Shown here: piece by piece, positions 1 to 8,760 of the stretch
Numbering within the stretch: the stretch's first letter is position 1
How the letters are laid out: every line of letters begins with the position of its first letter
NCBI GenBank assembly: GCA_001797675.1
Contig: MGQB01000023.1
Location: forward strand, 124,001 to 188,000
Length of the DNA: 64,000 nucleotides
Direction of reading: 5' to 3'
Source of the DNA: Deltaproteobacteria bacterium RBG_13_43_22
GTDB taxonomy: Bacteria > Desulfobacterota > RBG-13-43-22
Program-made: the position numbers and the translations under genes
The notes under the pieces: generated by a model
Seen by the model: only the letters and a program-made list of their open reading frames with translations
Told to the model about the DNA's origin: nothing
The model's database searches: none

Positions 1-9
1 TCGAGGTTC

Positions 10-57
10 AAGGTATAAGGCACAAGAAAAAACCGTATACCGTGCACTTTATACCTT
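10..57. repeat. Imperfect inverted repeat at the window edge
   Basis: AAGGTATAA at 10-18 pairs with TTATACCTT at 49-57, and GCAC at 20-23 pairs with GTGC at 42-45. The loop is A-rich on the plus strand, so a T-run is present in the loop on the minus strand. It lies just past the stop of the methyltransferase gene and could be that transcript's 3' hairpin, but no T-run follows the stem. It could equally be a dispersed intergenic repeat. The rest of 1-89 shows nothing else. Confidence 0.5.
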
Positions 58-89
58 TAACTTCCTGTAATCCTCAGATCTTCTATTTT

Positions 90-797
90 TTAAGAAGTCA
101 CCTTTTCCGCCAATACCAGATATTGAAAAGTAAATAATTTTTGAGCCTCTTCCCGGCTGACATTTTTAAAAACCAGGTTTGAAATGGAAATTTCCAATGG
201 AAAGGTATGGCCGTCGAGGCTGGTTTGTAAATTACTGACCGAGCGGAGAATCCGATATCCCGTTCCCATAAGAAGTTTTTCAATCTCATTCCAGGTAAAA
301 AACCGGATATGGGTGGCATCCAATAAGCCGTATTTCTCATAGGTCCAGTTCCCCTGCACCAGATTGGCAATTAGATTGATGTTTTGAGTATTGGGGAAGC
401 TCAGGATCACCTTTCCGTTCTTTTCGATGAAACATCGAAGAAAATCCATAATCCGCCATGGATCGTAAAGATGTTCCAACACGTCGGCGGCAATAATCAA
501 ATCAAAAAAATTCTTTTTTAAATTAAATTGATCGGCATTGATCTTTTCAATGTCAATGGTGAGGACTTCATTCAATCTTGTTTTGGCTATCCGGGCGGCC
601 TGTCCGTCGATCTCCATGCCCACGTAATACAGATTAGGATTTTTTTCTTTTAAAAAGGCCCCGGTTGCCCCGGTTCCGCACCCGATTTCCAAAACACTTT
701 CACAGGACTCGGGGATCAGGTTGACGATGTCCATTCTGGGCTGATCGTCATATTTGTCCTGGTGGTCGTAATGCAAAGGAGAATAATACGTGTTCAT
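90..797 (-). CDS. Class I SAM-dependent methyltransferase
   Basis: The 235-residue protein has the Rossmann motif I VLEIGCGTGATG near residue 37 and the acidic post-II segment FDLIIAADVLEHL near residue 97, typical of methyltransferase types 11/23. Such enzymes often methylate sugars, lipids or small metabolites; the substrate cannot be read from the sequence. The ATG overlaps the stop of the upstream glycosyltransferase-like gene as ATGA, indicating translational coupling in the five-gene island that follows the flagellins. I infer modification of flagellin glycans, for example O-methylation of a sugar. It has no signal peptide or membrane segment. Confidence 0.85.
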   Translation of the reverse strand: MNTYYSPLHYDHQDKYDDQPRMDIVNLIPESCESVLEIGCGTGATGAFLKEKNPNLYYVGMEIDGQAARIAKTRLNEVLTIDIEKINADQFNLKKNFFDLIIAADVLEHLYDPWRIMDFLRCFIEKNGKVILSFPNTQNINLIANLVQGNWTYEKYGLLDATHIRFFTWNEIEKLLMGTGYRILRSVSNLQTSLDGHTFPLEISISNLVFKNVSREEAQKLFTFQYLVLAEKVTS

Positions 798-1750
798 GGG
801 ATTCCCTTCAATTTATCCAGTAAATATAAAGCCCGGGCCTGTGTGGTATGGTATCTTAACAGATGGGCCCTGCTTCCCTGGACGATGGAGTTGGAGTCGA
901 TTCTATTTTCTAAAACCTGATCAATATATTTTCGTAATTCCATCAAATGGGTGAACCGGAATAGGTGAACCCCGTGCTCGAAGTCGTTGGGGATATACAA
1001 GGGCATCTTTTGGCTGATATGAATCGCCTTGCAGGCCGCATTTTCCCAGAAACGAAAGGTATCGTACCCGGCCCCCCGCACCGTCAACAAAACACGGCAT
1101 TTCTGAAGCTGGGAATAATATAAATCCCTGGGCAGCCAGCCTGGGGGAGTATTCCCCCCGACCAGCGGAACCGGACAGACATTAAACAGACAGTCCCCAT
1201 ACCATTGGGAAACGGCTTCGGCGATTTCCTTTCTTTCCTTGTAGCGGTCATCGAAACTGCCTAAAAATCCGACCGAGTACTCCTTGGGATTTGAATCATA
1301 CGATCGGATCCATTCAATCACTTCTTCCGGCAATGAAATGGGCAGGGGAATACTGTAGTTGGATCCGTCGGTCTCCCTCTGGCAAACCACATAGGGTCCC
1401 GGAGGAATGGATTGGGGTTGATCTTCTCCGTCCACCACCACAAAACCCTTTGGTATTTCGGATAAGGTTTTCAATATTTGGGGAAATATCCTTAAATCGC
1501 AGATAATATATTGAAAATATCCTTTTGATATCTTTCCGGGAATATCGCTCCGGTCTATCCGATCTGCATCCGGGGGAAACCAGGGGCGGTTGATTTGGCC
1601 CTCAGGGGAGAAACCGACCAACTCCCCGCTGTATAGACTGTCTTTCCGTGGGAAATCGATCACTTCGTTTTCCAGAAGCTTTCTTAACCCATGAAGCAAC
1701 AGATCGGTTACAAAATTGGGGAAGGGAGAGGTTAAAAATAATATTTTCAT
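794..1750 (-). CDS. Putative glycosyltransferase (GT-B or exostosin-like)
   Basis: The 318-residue protein has no clear catalytic motif by eye. The C-terminal half, with YSVGFLGSFDDRYKERKEI near residue 157 and FWENAACKAIHISQKMPLYI near residue 233, resembles the donor-binding half of GT-B or exostosin-like glycosyltransferases (a conserved Glu followed by a change-of-fortune style loop). It is coupled by 4-bp ATGA overlaps to the fusion gene upstream and the methyltransferase downstream. A role in building a flagellin-linked glycan is inferred from this context. Family assignment is tentative and structural prediction could overturn it. Confidence 0.55.
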   Translation of the reverse strand: MKILFLTSPFPNFVTDLLLHGLRKLLENEVIDFPRKDSLYSGELVGFSPEGQINRPWFPPDADRIDRSDIPGKISKGYFQYIICDLRIFPQILKTLSEIPKGFVVVDGEDQPQSIPPGPYVVCQRETDGSNYSIPLPISLPEEVIEWIRSYDSNPKEYSVGFLGSFDDRYKERKEIAEAVSQWYGDCLFNVCPVPLVGGNTPPGWLPRDLYYSQLQKCRVLLTVRGAGYDTFRFWENAACKAIHISQKMPLYIPNDFEHGVHLFRFTHLMELRKYIDQVLENRIDSNSIVQGSRAHLLRYHTTQARALYLLDKLKGIP

Positions 1751-3219
1751 GCGTTACCGGGGATCCCTTCCTGTAAACTTTTGGATAACCGTTGAATATC
1801 TGCGCCCAAGGGGGGCTTTTGACTGATGAAGGCCCAGTAGGTATCCGTCCCCAAGGGTAAGGGAACGGTGATATCCGCCCGGGTTATGTTGATAAATCCG
1901 GTTCGCTGGATCAGAGACATCCACATCCCATTAGTCAAGACGCTATAATGATTCCCGTTCCCTTCATGTTGACACCGGGTATCGGGTATAGGCATCTCTA
2001 AATAAAGATAGGCCCCCGCCTTTAAAACACGATAGAACTCGGACAAGGTATAAAAAGGAAAAATACTGTGTTCTATACAATGGCGGACCCAAAGCAGGTC
2101 AAAGGCTTCGTCGGGAAATTCCAAAAACGATTGATCCATGCTGTAGACCTCAAAGCCCTTGCTTCTACACACTTCCAAATCTTCCTCATTGATCGTGACC
2201 CCGATTGCCCTATACCCATTTTCCCTCAGCCAACCCAAGGCCGGTCCCTGGCCGCAGCCGACATCGAGGATCATCCCATCGGAGGGGATGTCACACCTGC
2301 TTAAAACTTGAGGCAACACGGTCTCGGTAACCTGATTATGGGTTAGACTCAACGCTTCGGCATAAGATTGATTCTGCACTTTATTAACGAATTCCACAAA
2401 TCGTCTTAATCCCTCAACCGGTATGTCCCGAAAGGTGTTGTTAATTTTGGGCCTGAAAGGCAAGGGGGTGGTTTTCTGGATGGAAGAGAGAATGGGATGC
2501 CATTTCTTTTTAAAATATTCCCGATTTTTAATAAGGATTTGATCCCGAAGCATTTCCCGGCCGAAATAGTTGATCTTTTGATTTCCGTTGGAACTTGAAA
2601 TACCCCAATGATGTTCATAATCCCTGACTGGAACGACATAACAGGCCAATCCAGCCTGCAAAATTTGCAGCCCCATATCCCATTCTTCAAAAAAACAAGG
2701 GCTGAATTGCACATCAAAGCTCATTTTATGGGCCAGAAATCGTTCTAAATGGACGGCAAAAAAGAAACCCGAGATGGCGTGGCATCGGACCGGTTGTGCG
2801 ACTTTCCCCTTTTCAAAATAATTCAAATCACGCAACTGTTGAAAATCAACCAAGGCACCCTGGGGCCCGACCATCACCGCCTGATCGAGGGTGGACAGAT
2901 AGTTTTCCATCTGTTCCACGGCTGAAAGTCCGATTTGCATGTCGGCATTCAGGATAAAAACAGCTTTCCCTTCAGCCAGATTGAGGCCTATATTCCAGGA
3001 ACGGCTCACCCCGGCATTGAGATGGTTATAACAATATTTATCAATGCGTGGATTGGTCGATAAGGCTTCGTAGACTTCCCGGCTGTTGAAGATACAGATG
3101 ACTTCTCCTGGGATATTCTCCAAATCTTCAAGGAGGGTTTTAATGTTATAGGGACTGTTGGGAGAAAAATCCAAAACCGGTATAACAAAACTTCTGCCAG
3201 CAGGTTGTATGTTGTTCAT
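1747..3219 (-). CDS. GT2 glycosyltransferase fused to a methyltransferase
   Basis: In this 490-residue protein, residues 10-250 look like a GT-A family 2 glycosyltransferase: SFVIPVLDF at the start, AVFILNADMQIG with an N-A-D metal-site motif near residue 90, and a FFEEWDMGLQILQAG acceptor-site segment near residue 176. Residues 300-470 carry a methyltransferase with MILDVGCGQGPALGWL near 315 and FDLLWVRHCIEH near 366. One chain could therefore transfer and then methylate a sugar. It lies between the TPR-glycosyltransferase gene (15 bp upstream) and a coupled downstream glycosyltransferase. Flagellin as the final target is inferred from position. Confidence 0.85.
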   Translation of the reverse strand: MNNIQPAGRSFVIPVLDFSPNSPYNIKTLLEDLENIPGEVICIFNSREVYEALSTNPRIDKYCYNHLNAGVSRSWNIGLNLAEGKAVFILNADMQIGLSAVEQMENYLSTLDQAVMVGPQGALVDFQQLRDLNYFEKGKVAQPVRCHAISGFFFAVHLERFLAHKMSFDVQFSPCFFEEWDMGLQILQAGLACYVVPVRDYEHHWGISSSNGNQKINYFGREMLRDQILIKNREYFKKKWHPILSSIQKTTPLPFRPKINNTFRDIPVEGLRRFVEFVNKVQNQSYAEALSLTHNQVTETVLPQVLSRCDIPSDGMILDVGCGQGPALGWLRENGYRAIGVTINEEDLEVCRSKGFEVYSMDQSFLEFPDEAFDLLWVRHCIEHSIFPFYTLSEFYRVLKAGAYLYLEMPIPDTRCQHEGNGNHYSVLTNGMWMSLIQRTGFINITRADITVPLPLGTDTYWAFISQKPPLGADIQRLSKSLQEGIPGNA

Positions 3220-3234
3220 CAGAATCTCCGTATT

Positions 3235-5238
3235 CTATTCACTTGAAAACCCGGCTTCCAATCGGGCCGCCATCTTTTGGATGACACCGGCCCAATTTTT
3301 ATAAGCCGTTTGTCGAAAGAGTCTCATTGTAGGGTACCAGGGGGTGTCTTCCCGGTCCAACAGCCAACGCCAGTCCGGTGAAAAAGGCAGCAAGGTCCAG
3401 ACCGGTCTGCCCAGGGCCCCGGCCAAATGGGCCACGGCAGTATCCACGGAAATGGTTAAATCCAGATTTTGTATCAAGGCCCCGGTCTCTGTAAAATCAT
3501 GGAGTTCTCCTGAAACATCCAGCCAGTTCATTCCCTGGGGCAGGTTCTTGGCCTGCCCGGCCGCCTCGCCCTTTTGTAAACTATAAAAGGAAATTCCCGG
3601 GATTTGGGTCAGAGGCCAAAGTTCCTCAAAAGCCAGAGACCGGTTTTGGTCATTGCTGTGGTCCGGTTTTCCGGCCCAAACCAGACCGATTTTGTATTTA
3701 GCCGTGTCCAAAGAGAGACGATCACGCCATTTTTGGACCTTTTCAGGGTCCGAAAAAATATAGGGGATCGGGGCCGGAATGGTCGAAAGATTGGTTCGGA
3801 AAATCATGGGCAGGCTCAATATGGGACACTGAAATTCGAATTCAGGCAGTGGTTCTCCGTGTTTAACAATTTTGTCAATCCCTTCCACGGAGGCCAGCAA
3901 GGAGGCCAGTTCCGTTTGGCATTCCACCACAACCCGGCCTCCCCTTCCGGCCACCAGGGGCACATACCGGATAAACTGGATCGAATCTCCAAACCCCTGC
4001 TCGGCAAATAACAATATCCGTTTTCCCTGGAGATTATTCCCATCCCATAACGGACGGCGAATATCTGTCCGACTGATCACGCCTTTTAATTTCCACCGCC
4101 ACTCATATTCCGGCCATCCTTCTTCAAAACAACCGGTCATCAACAGGGCCAGCGATAAATTCCAATGTCCTTCCGGGTAATCGGAATTTATTGTAATGGC
4201 CTTTCGAAATAGTCCAATAGCCTCATCGGTCTTTTTGAGATCTTTACAGGCATTCCCCAAATTATTAAGAACCTCCGGAATATCCGGGTTCAGGGCTAAG
4301 GCTTGATTTAATAAATCGATGGATTCTTCATAGCGCCCTTGCCCTTGCAGAATGAGAGCCAGATTATTGAAGGCCTGGTGATAGTCAGGACGAAGTTCGA
4401 TGGCCTTTTGATAATAAACGATCGCTGTCGCTGACTCCTGTTTATCTTTATAGACGTTTCCCAGATTATAACAGGTCTCAGCGGAATCGGGATTCAACTC
4501 AATGGCTTTCAGGTAGCAGACAACGGCCCCATCCAGGTGTCCCTGTTCCATTGCCAGAGAACCCAGATTCATATAGGACTCGGCAATATTCGGGTCAATT
4601 AATAAAGCCTTTCGAAAACAGAATACCGCCTCCTTAACCTCATTTTTCTCTTTATAGATATTCCCAAGATTCACCCAGGGAAGGGCTTGATCAGGATTCA
4701 ATTCCAGGGCTGTTCGAAAGGAGTGAATTGCTTCGTCCAGGCGTTTTTCCCGGCCGAGGGCCGTTCCTAAATTCACATAGGCGGAAACATAATCCGACTT
4801 TAGTTCAATTGCTTTTTGCCAGGAGGCAATCGCTTCCTCCAACTGGTCTTTTTGGTAATGGGCAATCCCTAAATTATTATAAGCCTCGGCTAAAAAAGGA
4901 TCCAATTCCAAGGCTTTTCGGCTATAAAAGAAGGTTTCCTCCCATTCCTTCCGATCTTTATACACATTCCCAAGATTATATAAAGCTTCGGCAAAAGACG
5001 GATTAATGGACAGGGCCTTTTGATACCAATGGACGGCTTCCTGTGTTTGCCCTTGACCCTGATAAACCGTACCTAAGTCATTACAGGCGGCCGATAGCGT
5101 GGGATCCAAGGCAATGGCCTGATGATAAAAACGGACCGCTTCTTTCCATTCATTCCGGTCTTGAGAAGAACGACCCAGTTGATAAAAAACTTCGGCCGAG
5201 TCTTTATCCGGAAGAGGCAGTGATCGGGCTTGGGTCAT
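3235..5238 (-). CDS. TPR protein with C-terminal GT9-like glycosyltransferase
   Basis: This is a 667-residue protein. Residues 15-385 are about eleven 34-residue TPR repeats with the A-x-x-N-L-G signature recurring. Residues 400-655 resemble heptosyltransferase-type GT-B folds (GT9), with ILLFAEQGFGDSIQFIRYVP, then IGLVWAGKPDH, and SVDTAVAHLAGALGRPVW near the C-terminus. This architecture recalls TPR-guided O-glycosylation of proteins. A second gene of the same design follows downstream. The ATG at 5238 has no good ribosome-binding site. A soluble cytoplasmic enzyme acting on flagellin before export is an inference from the neighbourhood. Confidence 0.85.
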   Translation of the reverse strand: MTQARSLPLPDKDSAEVFYQLGRSSQDRNEWKEAVRFYHQAIALDPTLSAACNDLGTVYQGQGQTQEAVHWYQKALSINPSFAEALYNLGNVYKDRKEWEETFFYSRKALELDPFLAEAYNNLGIAHYQKDQLEEAIASWQKAIELKSDYVSAYVNLGTALGREKRLDEAIHSFRTALELNPDQALPWVNLGNIYKEKNEVKEAVFCFRKALLIDPNIAESYMNLGSLAMEQGHLDGAVVCYLKAIELNPDSAETCYNLGNVYKDKQESATAIVYYQKAIELRPDYHQAFNNLALILQGQGRYEESIDLLNQALALNPDIPEVLNNLGNACKDLKKTDEAIGLFRKAITINSDYPEGHWNLSLALLMTGCFEEGWPEYEWRWKLKGVISRTDIRRPLWDGNNLQGKRILLFAEQGFGDSIQFIRYVPLVAGRGGRVVVECQTELASLLASVEGIDKIVKHGEPLPEFEFQCPILSLPMIFRTNLSTIPAPIPYIFSDPEKVQKWRDRLSLDTAKYKIGLVWAGKPDHSNDQNRSLAFEELWPLTQIPGISFYSLQKGEAAGQAKNLPQGMNWLDVSGELHDFTETGALIQNLDLTISVDTAVAHLAGALGRPVWTLLPFSPDWRWLLDREDTPWYPTMRLFRQTAYKNWAGVIQKMAARLEAGFSSE

Positions 5239-5320
5239 AATAATTGCGTCAATTTTTTGATTTTATCTACTTGTAGTGCAAATTCCATGCAAAAGAAGGG
5301 TTATTATAGGGGAAGGTTGG

Positions 5321-7120
5321 TTATTTTGTTGTTTTTAGTAAACAATCCCTTACAGAATGAATCACGGAGAACCAATCTCCGGGTGAAGGTTGTCGAAAAA
5401 GCCGCATAGAAGGATACCAAGGGCTGTCCTCCCGTTCCAACAACCACCGCCAGTCCGGTAAAAAGGGCAATAAAGTCCAAATCGGCTTTCCCAAAGCCCC
5501 TGTCAGATGGGCCACAGCGGTATCCACCGATATCACCAAATTCAAATTCTCGATTAAGGCCCCGGTTTCGGTAAAATCAACCAAATCCTCGGCGACATTG
5601 ATAAGTTTCATCCCTTTGGGCCGGTTATGGGCCTGCTGGGCGGCTTCGCCTTTTTGTAAGCAATAAAAGGTTACCCCGGGAATCTCGGCTAAAGGTTCAA
5701 AGGCTTCAAAGCTAAGAGACCTCTTCCGGTCTTTTTTATGGGTCGGTCTTCCGGCCCAGACCAGACCGATCCTCAGGTCGTCCTGATCGGCTGCCATGAA
5801 TTCGTGCCATTTTTTAACCAAGGCTGGATTCAACGTAAGATAAGGGATGGAAGCCGGAATGTCTAACAGGTTGGTCCGGAAGGCCAAGGGCAGGCTCAGC
5901 AAAGGGCATTGGACATCAAAATCGGGTAGAGGCTGCCCATGTTTGATGAGTTGGTCAATCCCTTCCATAGGCTCCAATAAAGAGGCCAGGTCTTCCTGAC
6001 ACTCCACCAGCACCCGACCGCCCCGTTTTTTCACTAAAGGGACATAACGTATAAATTGAATAGTGTCTCCAAACCCCTGCTCGGCATACAGCAATATCGT
6101 CTTCCCCTTCAGGTCACCACCGTCCCACAAAGGCTGAGGAAAATGCCGGTTAAAAAAAATAGTATTGATTCGAAACCGCCATTGATATTCGCTCCAACCT
6201 TCCGGAAAAGAACCGGCCAAAAGATGGCACAAGGATTTGTTCCAGTGGGCCTCGGAAAAATCAGGGTTGTTATCGATCGCTCTTTGGAAACATTTTTGGG
6301 CCTTTCCCAGTTCGTGTTTATCCTGAAAGGCGGCTCCCATATTATTATAGGCGTCCTGATGTCCGGGGTTTATTTGGAGGGCCTTTTGCCAGCAGCGAAT
6401 CGCTTCTTCAGTAAGGTCTTTCCCATAATAAACCAGGCCTAAATTATAATGGGCCTCGGCCAGGCTTGGATCCAATTCTACGGCCTTTTGACACAAAGTA
6501 AGGGCCTCTTCCAGACAGCCTTTATTGTAATAGGCAATCCCTAAATTAAAGTAGACTTCGGTAAAACCCGGTTTGAGTTGGAGGGCCTTCTGCCAGCTGC
6601 CAATGGCTTCATCCAGTTGCCCCTGCTCGTAAAAAGCGATTCCCAGGATATAGTGGGCTTCATGAAGATTCGGATCCAGCTCGATGGCCTTTTGGGTATG
6701 GTTAACAGCCTCCGGCCAAAGGCCGGTTTCTTTAAAAGCATTACCAAGATTATAGTGGGCTTCGGCGAAGTTGGAATGTAAGGATAAGGCTTTTTGATAA
6801 TAAGGGATCGCTTTTTCAATCTGTCCGCGTCTGTGAAAAATCCCCCCCAAATCGTTGTAGGCCCCGGCCAGGGTTGGATCCGCTTCGATCGCCTTTTGGA
6901 AAAATCGAAAAGCCTCTTCCGATTCCCCACGGTCATCGAAATAGCGTCCCAGCCGATAATAGGTTTCAGCCGAAAGGGTGTCCGGTGGATTGCCTGACAT
7001 CTTAGGGGAATTGGATAAAGAATCTGCGTCTTCCGGAAAGAGTTCCGTCAATGACATCTGAAGAAGGGGTAATGAAGGGGGTTTTTCTAAATCAATCAAT
7101 TTGGGCCTAATGCAGTTCAA
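5321..7120 (-). CDS. TPR protein with C-terminal GT9-like glycosyltransferase, paralogue
   Basis: The open frame is 599 residues with about seven TPR units (residues 50-290) followed by a GT9-like domain: ILLYAEQGFGDTIQFIRYVP, IGLVWAGRPTH and SVDTAVAHLTGALGKPIW. It is a clear paralogue of the neighbouring 667-residue protein with fewer repeats. The start is uncertain. The longest frame begins with TTG at 7120; ATGs lie at 7057 and 7000, and the one at 7000 aligns best with the paralogue's start (MSGNPPDTLSAETYYRLG). None has a convincing ribosome-binding site. It probably acts with its paralogue in flagellin glycosylation. Confidence 0.85.
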   Translation of the reverse strand: MNCIRPKLIDLEKPPSLPLLQMSLTELFPEDADSLSNSPKMSGNPPDTLSAETYYRLGRYFDDRGESEEAFRFFQKAIEADPTLAGAYNDLGGIFHRRGQIEKAIPYYQKALSLHSNFAEAHYNLGNAFKETGLWPEAVNHTQKAIELDPNLHEAHYILGIAFYEQGQLDEAIGSWQKALQLKPGFTEVYFNLGIAYYNKGCLEEALTLCQKAVELDPSLAEAHYNLGLVYYGKDLTEEAIRCWQKALQINPGHQDAYNNMGAAFQDKHELGKAQKCFQRAIDNNPDFSEAHWNKSLCHLLAGSFPEGWSEYQWRFRINTIFFNRHFPQPLWDGGDLKGKTILLYAEQGFGDTIQFIRYVPLVKKRGGRVLVECQEDLASLLEPMEGIDQLIKHGQPLPDFDVQCPLLSLPLAFRTNLLDIPASIPYLTLNPALVKKWHEFMAADQDDLRIGLVWAGRPTHKKDRKRSLSFEAFEPLAEIPGVTFYCLQKGEAAQQAHNRPKGMKLINVAEDLVDFTETGALIENLNLVISVDTAVAHLTGALGKPIWTLLPFLPDWRWLLEREDSPWYPSMRLFRQPSPGDWFSVIHSVRDCLLKTTK

Positions 7121-7174
7121 TTCAACGTTTGAAAATCTTTGAATTTATTTATGCAAATATTAGGCCAAATTAAA

Positions 7175-7681
7175 TCAAACTTCTATCCCCGACTCCAATG
7201 AGGCCCTTTTTTGTTGGATGGCCTCCTTGGTCTTATCCAAGGCCTGGATCGCCTTTTCCCATTCCTGATCCGAGGCCTGATCACTCATTTCAGGAATAGA
7301 AATCTCCTCTTTAAACCGTATAAAAGGCACCTCGGGCGGTACGGTCAATTGTTCGATCAATTTTCTTAGCCCGATATAACCCTTTAAAATCCGCACTCTC
7401 TCTTCACTTCCTGGAGGAAAGGGAGGGAGGGTGCGCCGCATGGTATTCAGTTCCTCTTTCACTGATGAAGCGGTTTTTTCAATTTGATCCATCTGCTGAT
7501 CCATTTCCTGGAGACGCATTGCCGCTTCGCTGAAATGGGGGGCTTTTTCTTTTGCGCTTTCGGGCGCCTTGATCCAAGGGGTTTTTGAGGATACGGTCCG
7601 CGGTTTCGGAAAATCCTGAACCGGCCGGGAAAGGGTATTATCCACGAATAATGATATATTATCTATCCTTTGAATCTCCAT
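7175..7681 (-). CDS. Protein of unknown function next to the flagellins
   Basis: I do not recognise this 168-residue protein. It is charged and soluble, with a predicted coiled-coil stretch around residues 50-80 (EAAMRLQEMDQQMDQIEK) and a proline-rich linker TLPPFPPGSEE. It starts with ATG behind a good GGGAG site, and follows flagellin gene 1 by 92 bp across a hairpin. Position suggests a flagellin accessory role. FlaG-like or chaperone functions are possible because fliD, fliS and flaG are not in the window, but no motif supports this. Confidence 0.75.
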   Translation of the reverse strand: MEIQRIDNISLFVDNTLSRPVQDFPKPRTVSSKTPWIKAPESAKEKAPHFSEAAMRLQEMDQQMDQIEKTASSVKEELNTMRRTLPPFPPGSEERVRILKGYIGLRKLIEQLTVPPEVPFIRFKEEISIPEMSDQASDQEWEKAIQALDKTKEAIQQKRASLESGIEV

Positions 7682-7699
7682 GAGTTATCTCCCAAGGGG

Positions 7700-7735
7700 A
7701 AACGGCAAAAGGATGTTGCCACCCTTCTGCCGTTT
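7700..7735 (-). terminator. Hairpin after flagellin gene 1, possible terminator
   Basis: AAACGGCA at 7700-7707 pairs perfectly with TGCCGTTT at 7728-7735, and inner AAGG/CCTT blocks extend the stem. It starts about 39 nt after the flagellin stop. Only three T residues end the stem on the transcribed side and then a C-run follows, so termination may be partial, or the hairpin may protect the flagellin mRNA 3' end. Confidence 0.55.
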
Positions 7736-7773
7736 ACTGGTTTCTCAAAACCAACCCGATTCCAATCCTCTCG

Positions 7774-8592
7774 TTACCCGAACAGCCTCAAAACAGCCTG
7801 GGCCGCCTGAGAAGCGATAGAAAGTGAAGTCGTACCCAGGGACTGACGGGTTTGGAGCATCAGCATATTGGCCGATTCTTCATTCATGTCCGCCAGTGTC
7901 AAATCATCGGCACCGGTTTTCAGGGTATCGATCATGTTTTTGGTAAAATCCTGACGGGTGGTGATAACGTTCATGTTGGCCGCCAGGGTCTTGGCCTTGG
8001 TTCTTAAGATCTCACTGGCCGTCCCGATCTGCGACAAGGAGGAATTGACCGTTATATCAAGGGTACTCCAAGATGCGGTAAAGGCCAAACTCATTTGGGC
8101 CAAAGTGGTCGCTCCAAAGCCGTTTACCGTCAGTTTGGAAGAGCCGTCTTCGTTGAATTTGACGTCCACAGAACCTGCATCCAGAAGATTGGTCCCCTTA
8201 TATCCCGAATCTTTGGCCATGGTGATGATTTGACTCATAACCGTGTTGAATTGGGTGGCATAGGAGGCCCTGGAAGCGGCATCCGAGGTGGAAAGGGCCG
8301 AAGTAGCAATACCTTTGGCCTGCTCGATCAGGGTGTTGATGGCGGTTATCCCCTTGTCGGCCGCCGTAACGATATTGATGGCCTCACCCATACCGTCCTT
8401 CCGGGCCGCCAGGTCGGATGCCCGGGTCATATGCGATTGAGCGGCAAAGTAGTTGACCGGATCATCCATAGCCGTATTCACCCTTTTACCGGTGGACAAC
8501 CGGGCCTGAGTAGCGCCCAAAAGTTTAGTGGTTAACTGCAGACTGATTAAGTTGGCACGCATGCCCTGGGTTAAAGAAATATCATTTGCCAT
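7774..8592 (-). CDS. fliC: Flagellin 1
   Basis: This is a 272-residue flagellin with conserved D0/D1 ends (N-terminal NLISLQLTTKLLGATQARLS, C-terminal LQTRQSLGTTSLSIASQAAQ, ending VLRLFG) and a short middle, so no large D2/D3 exposed domains. The C-terminal QTRQSLGTTSLSIA style resembles alphaproteobacterial flagellins, matching the flbT-flaF pair upstream. The ATG has a strong AAGGAG site. No sigma-28 promoter is visible in the 168 bp upstream, so read-through from flagellin 2 is likely. It is near-identical to flagellin 2 outside residues 130-185. Confidence 0.97.
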   Translation of the reverse strand: MANDISLTQGMRANLISLQLTTKLLGATQARLSTGKRVNTAMDDPVNYFAAQSHMTRASDLAARKDGMGEAINIVTAADKGITAINTLIEQAKGIATSALSTSDAASRASYATQFNTVMSQIITMAKDSGYKGTNLLDAGSVDVKFNEDGSSKLTVNGFGATTLAQMSLAFTASWSTLDITVNSSLSQIGTASEILRTKAKTLAANMNVITTRQDFTKNMIDTLKTGADDLTLADMNEESANMLMLQTRQSLGTTSLSIASQAAQAVLRLFG

Positions 8593-8620
8593 TGTTTTTC
8601 TCCTTTTCTAGGTGGTTTTT

Positions 8621-8636
8621 TTGACCTTCTGGCCAA
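8621..8636 (-). promoter_or_regulatory. Flagellin leader stem-loop, copy 1
   Basis: TTGACC at 8621-8626 and GGCCAA at 8631-8636 form a six-pair stem in the transcript (one G-U) around the loop AGAA. It sits 28 nt upstream of the flagellin 1 ATG. The same element occurs before flagellins 2 and 3 at matching positions, which suggests a cis-acting RNA site. Confidence 0.6.
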
Positions 8637-8712
8637 GTAAAGAGGTTAGTGGTTTATTTAAAAAAAATTAGGAATGCCAAAAATATAGGGTCCCCTCCTT
8701 TCCTTAATTTTC

Positions 8713-8742
8713 TTTACTATTTTAACGAATTAAAATAATAAA
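8713..8742 (-). repeat. AT-rich hairpin between flagellins 2 and 1
   Basis: TTTACTATTTTAA at 8713-8725 and TTAAAATAATAAA at 8730-8742 form a 13-bp stem with one mismatch. The loop in the transcript is UUCG. It begins 18 nt after the flagellin 2 stop. No G/C-rich stem or trailing T-run makes it a standard terminator; a processing or stability site is possible. Confidence 0.45.
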
Positions 8743-8760
8743 CCTTAAAATTTAAGCTCG

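Noticed and set aside
8095-8535. Long plus-strand frames across the flagellin genes
   Set aside because: They are antisense shadows of the conserved flagellin codons and have no independent start signals.
8660-8690. Possible sigma-54 promoter before flagellin 1 (TTGGCATTCC)
   Set aside because: No GC or acceptable -12 lies ten bases after GG.
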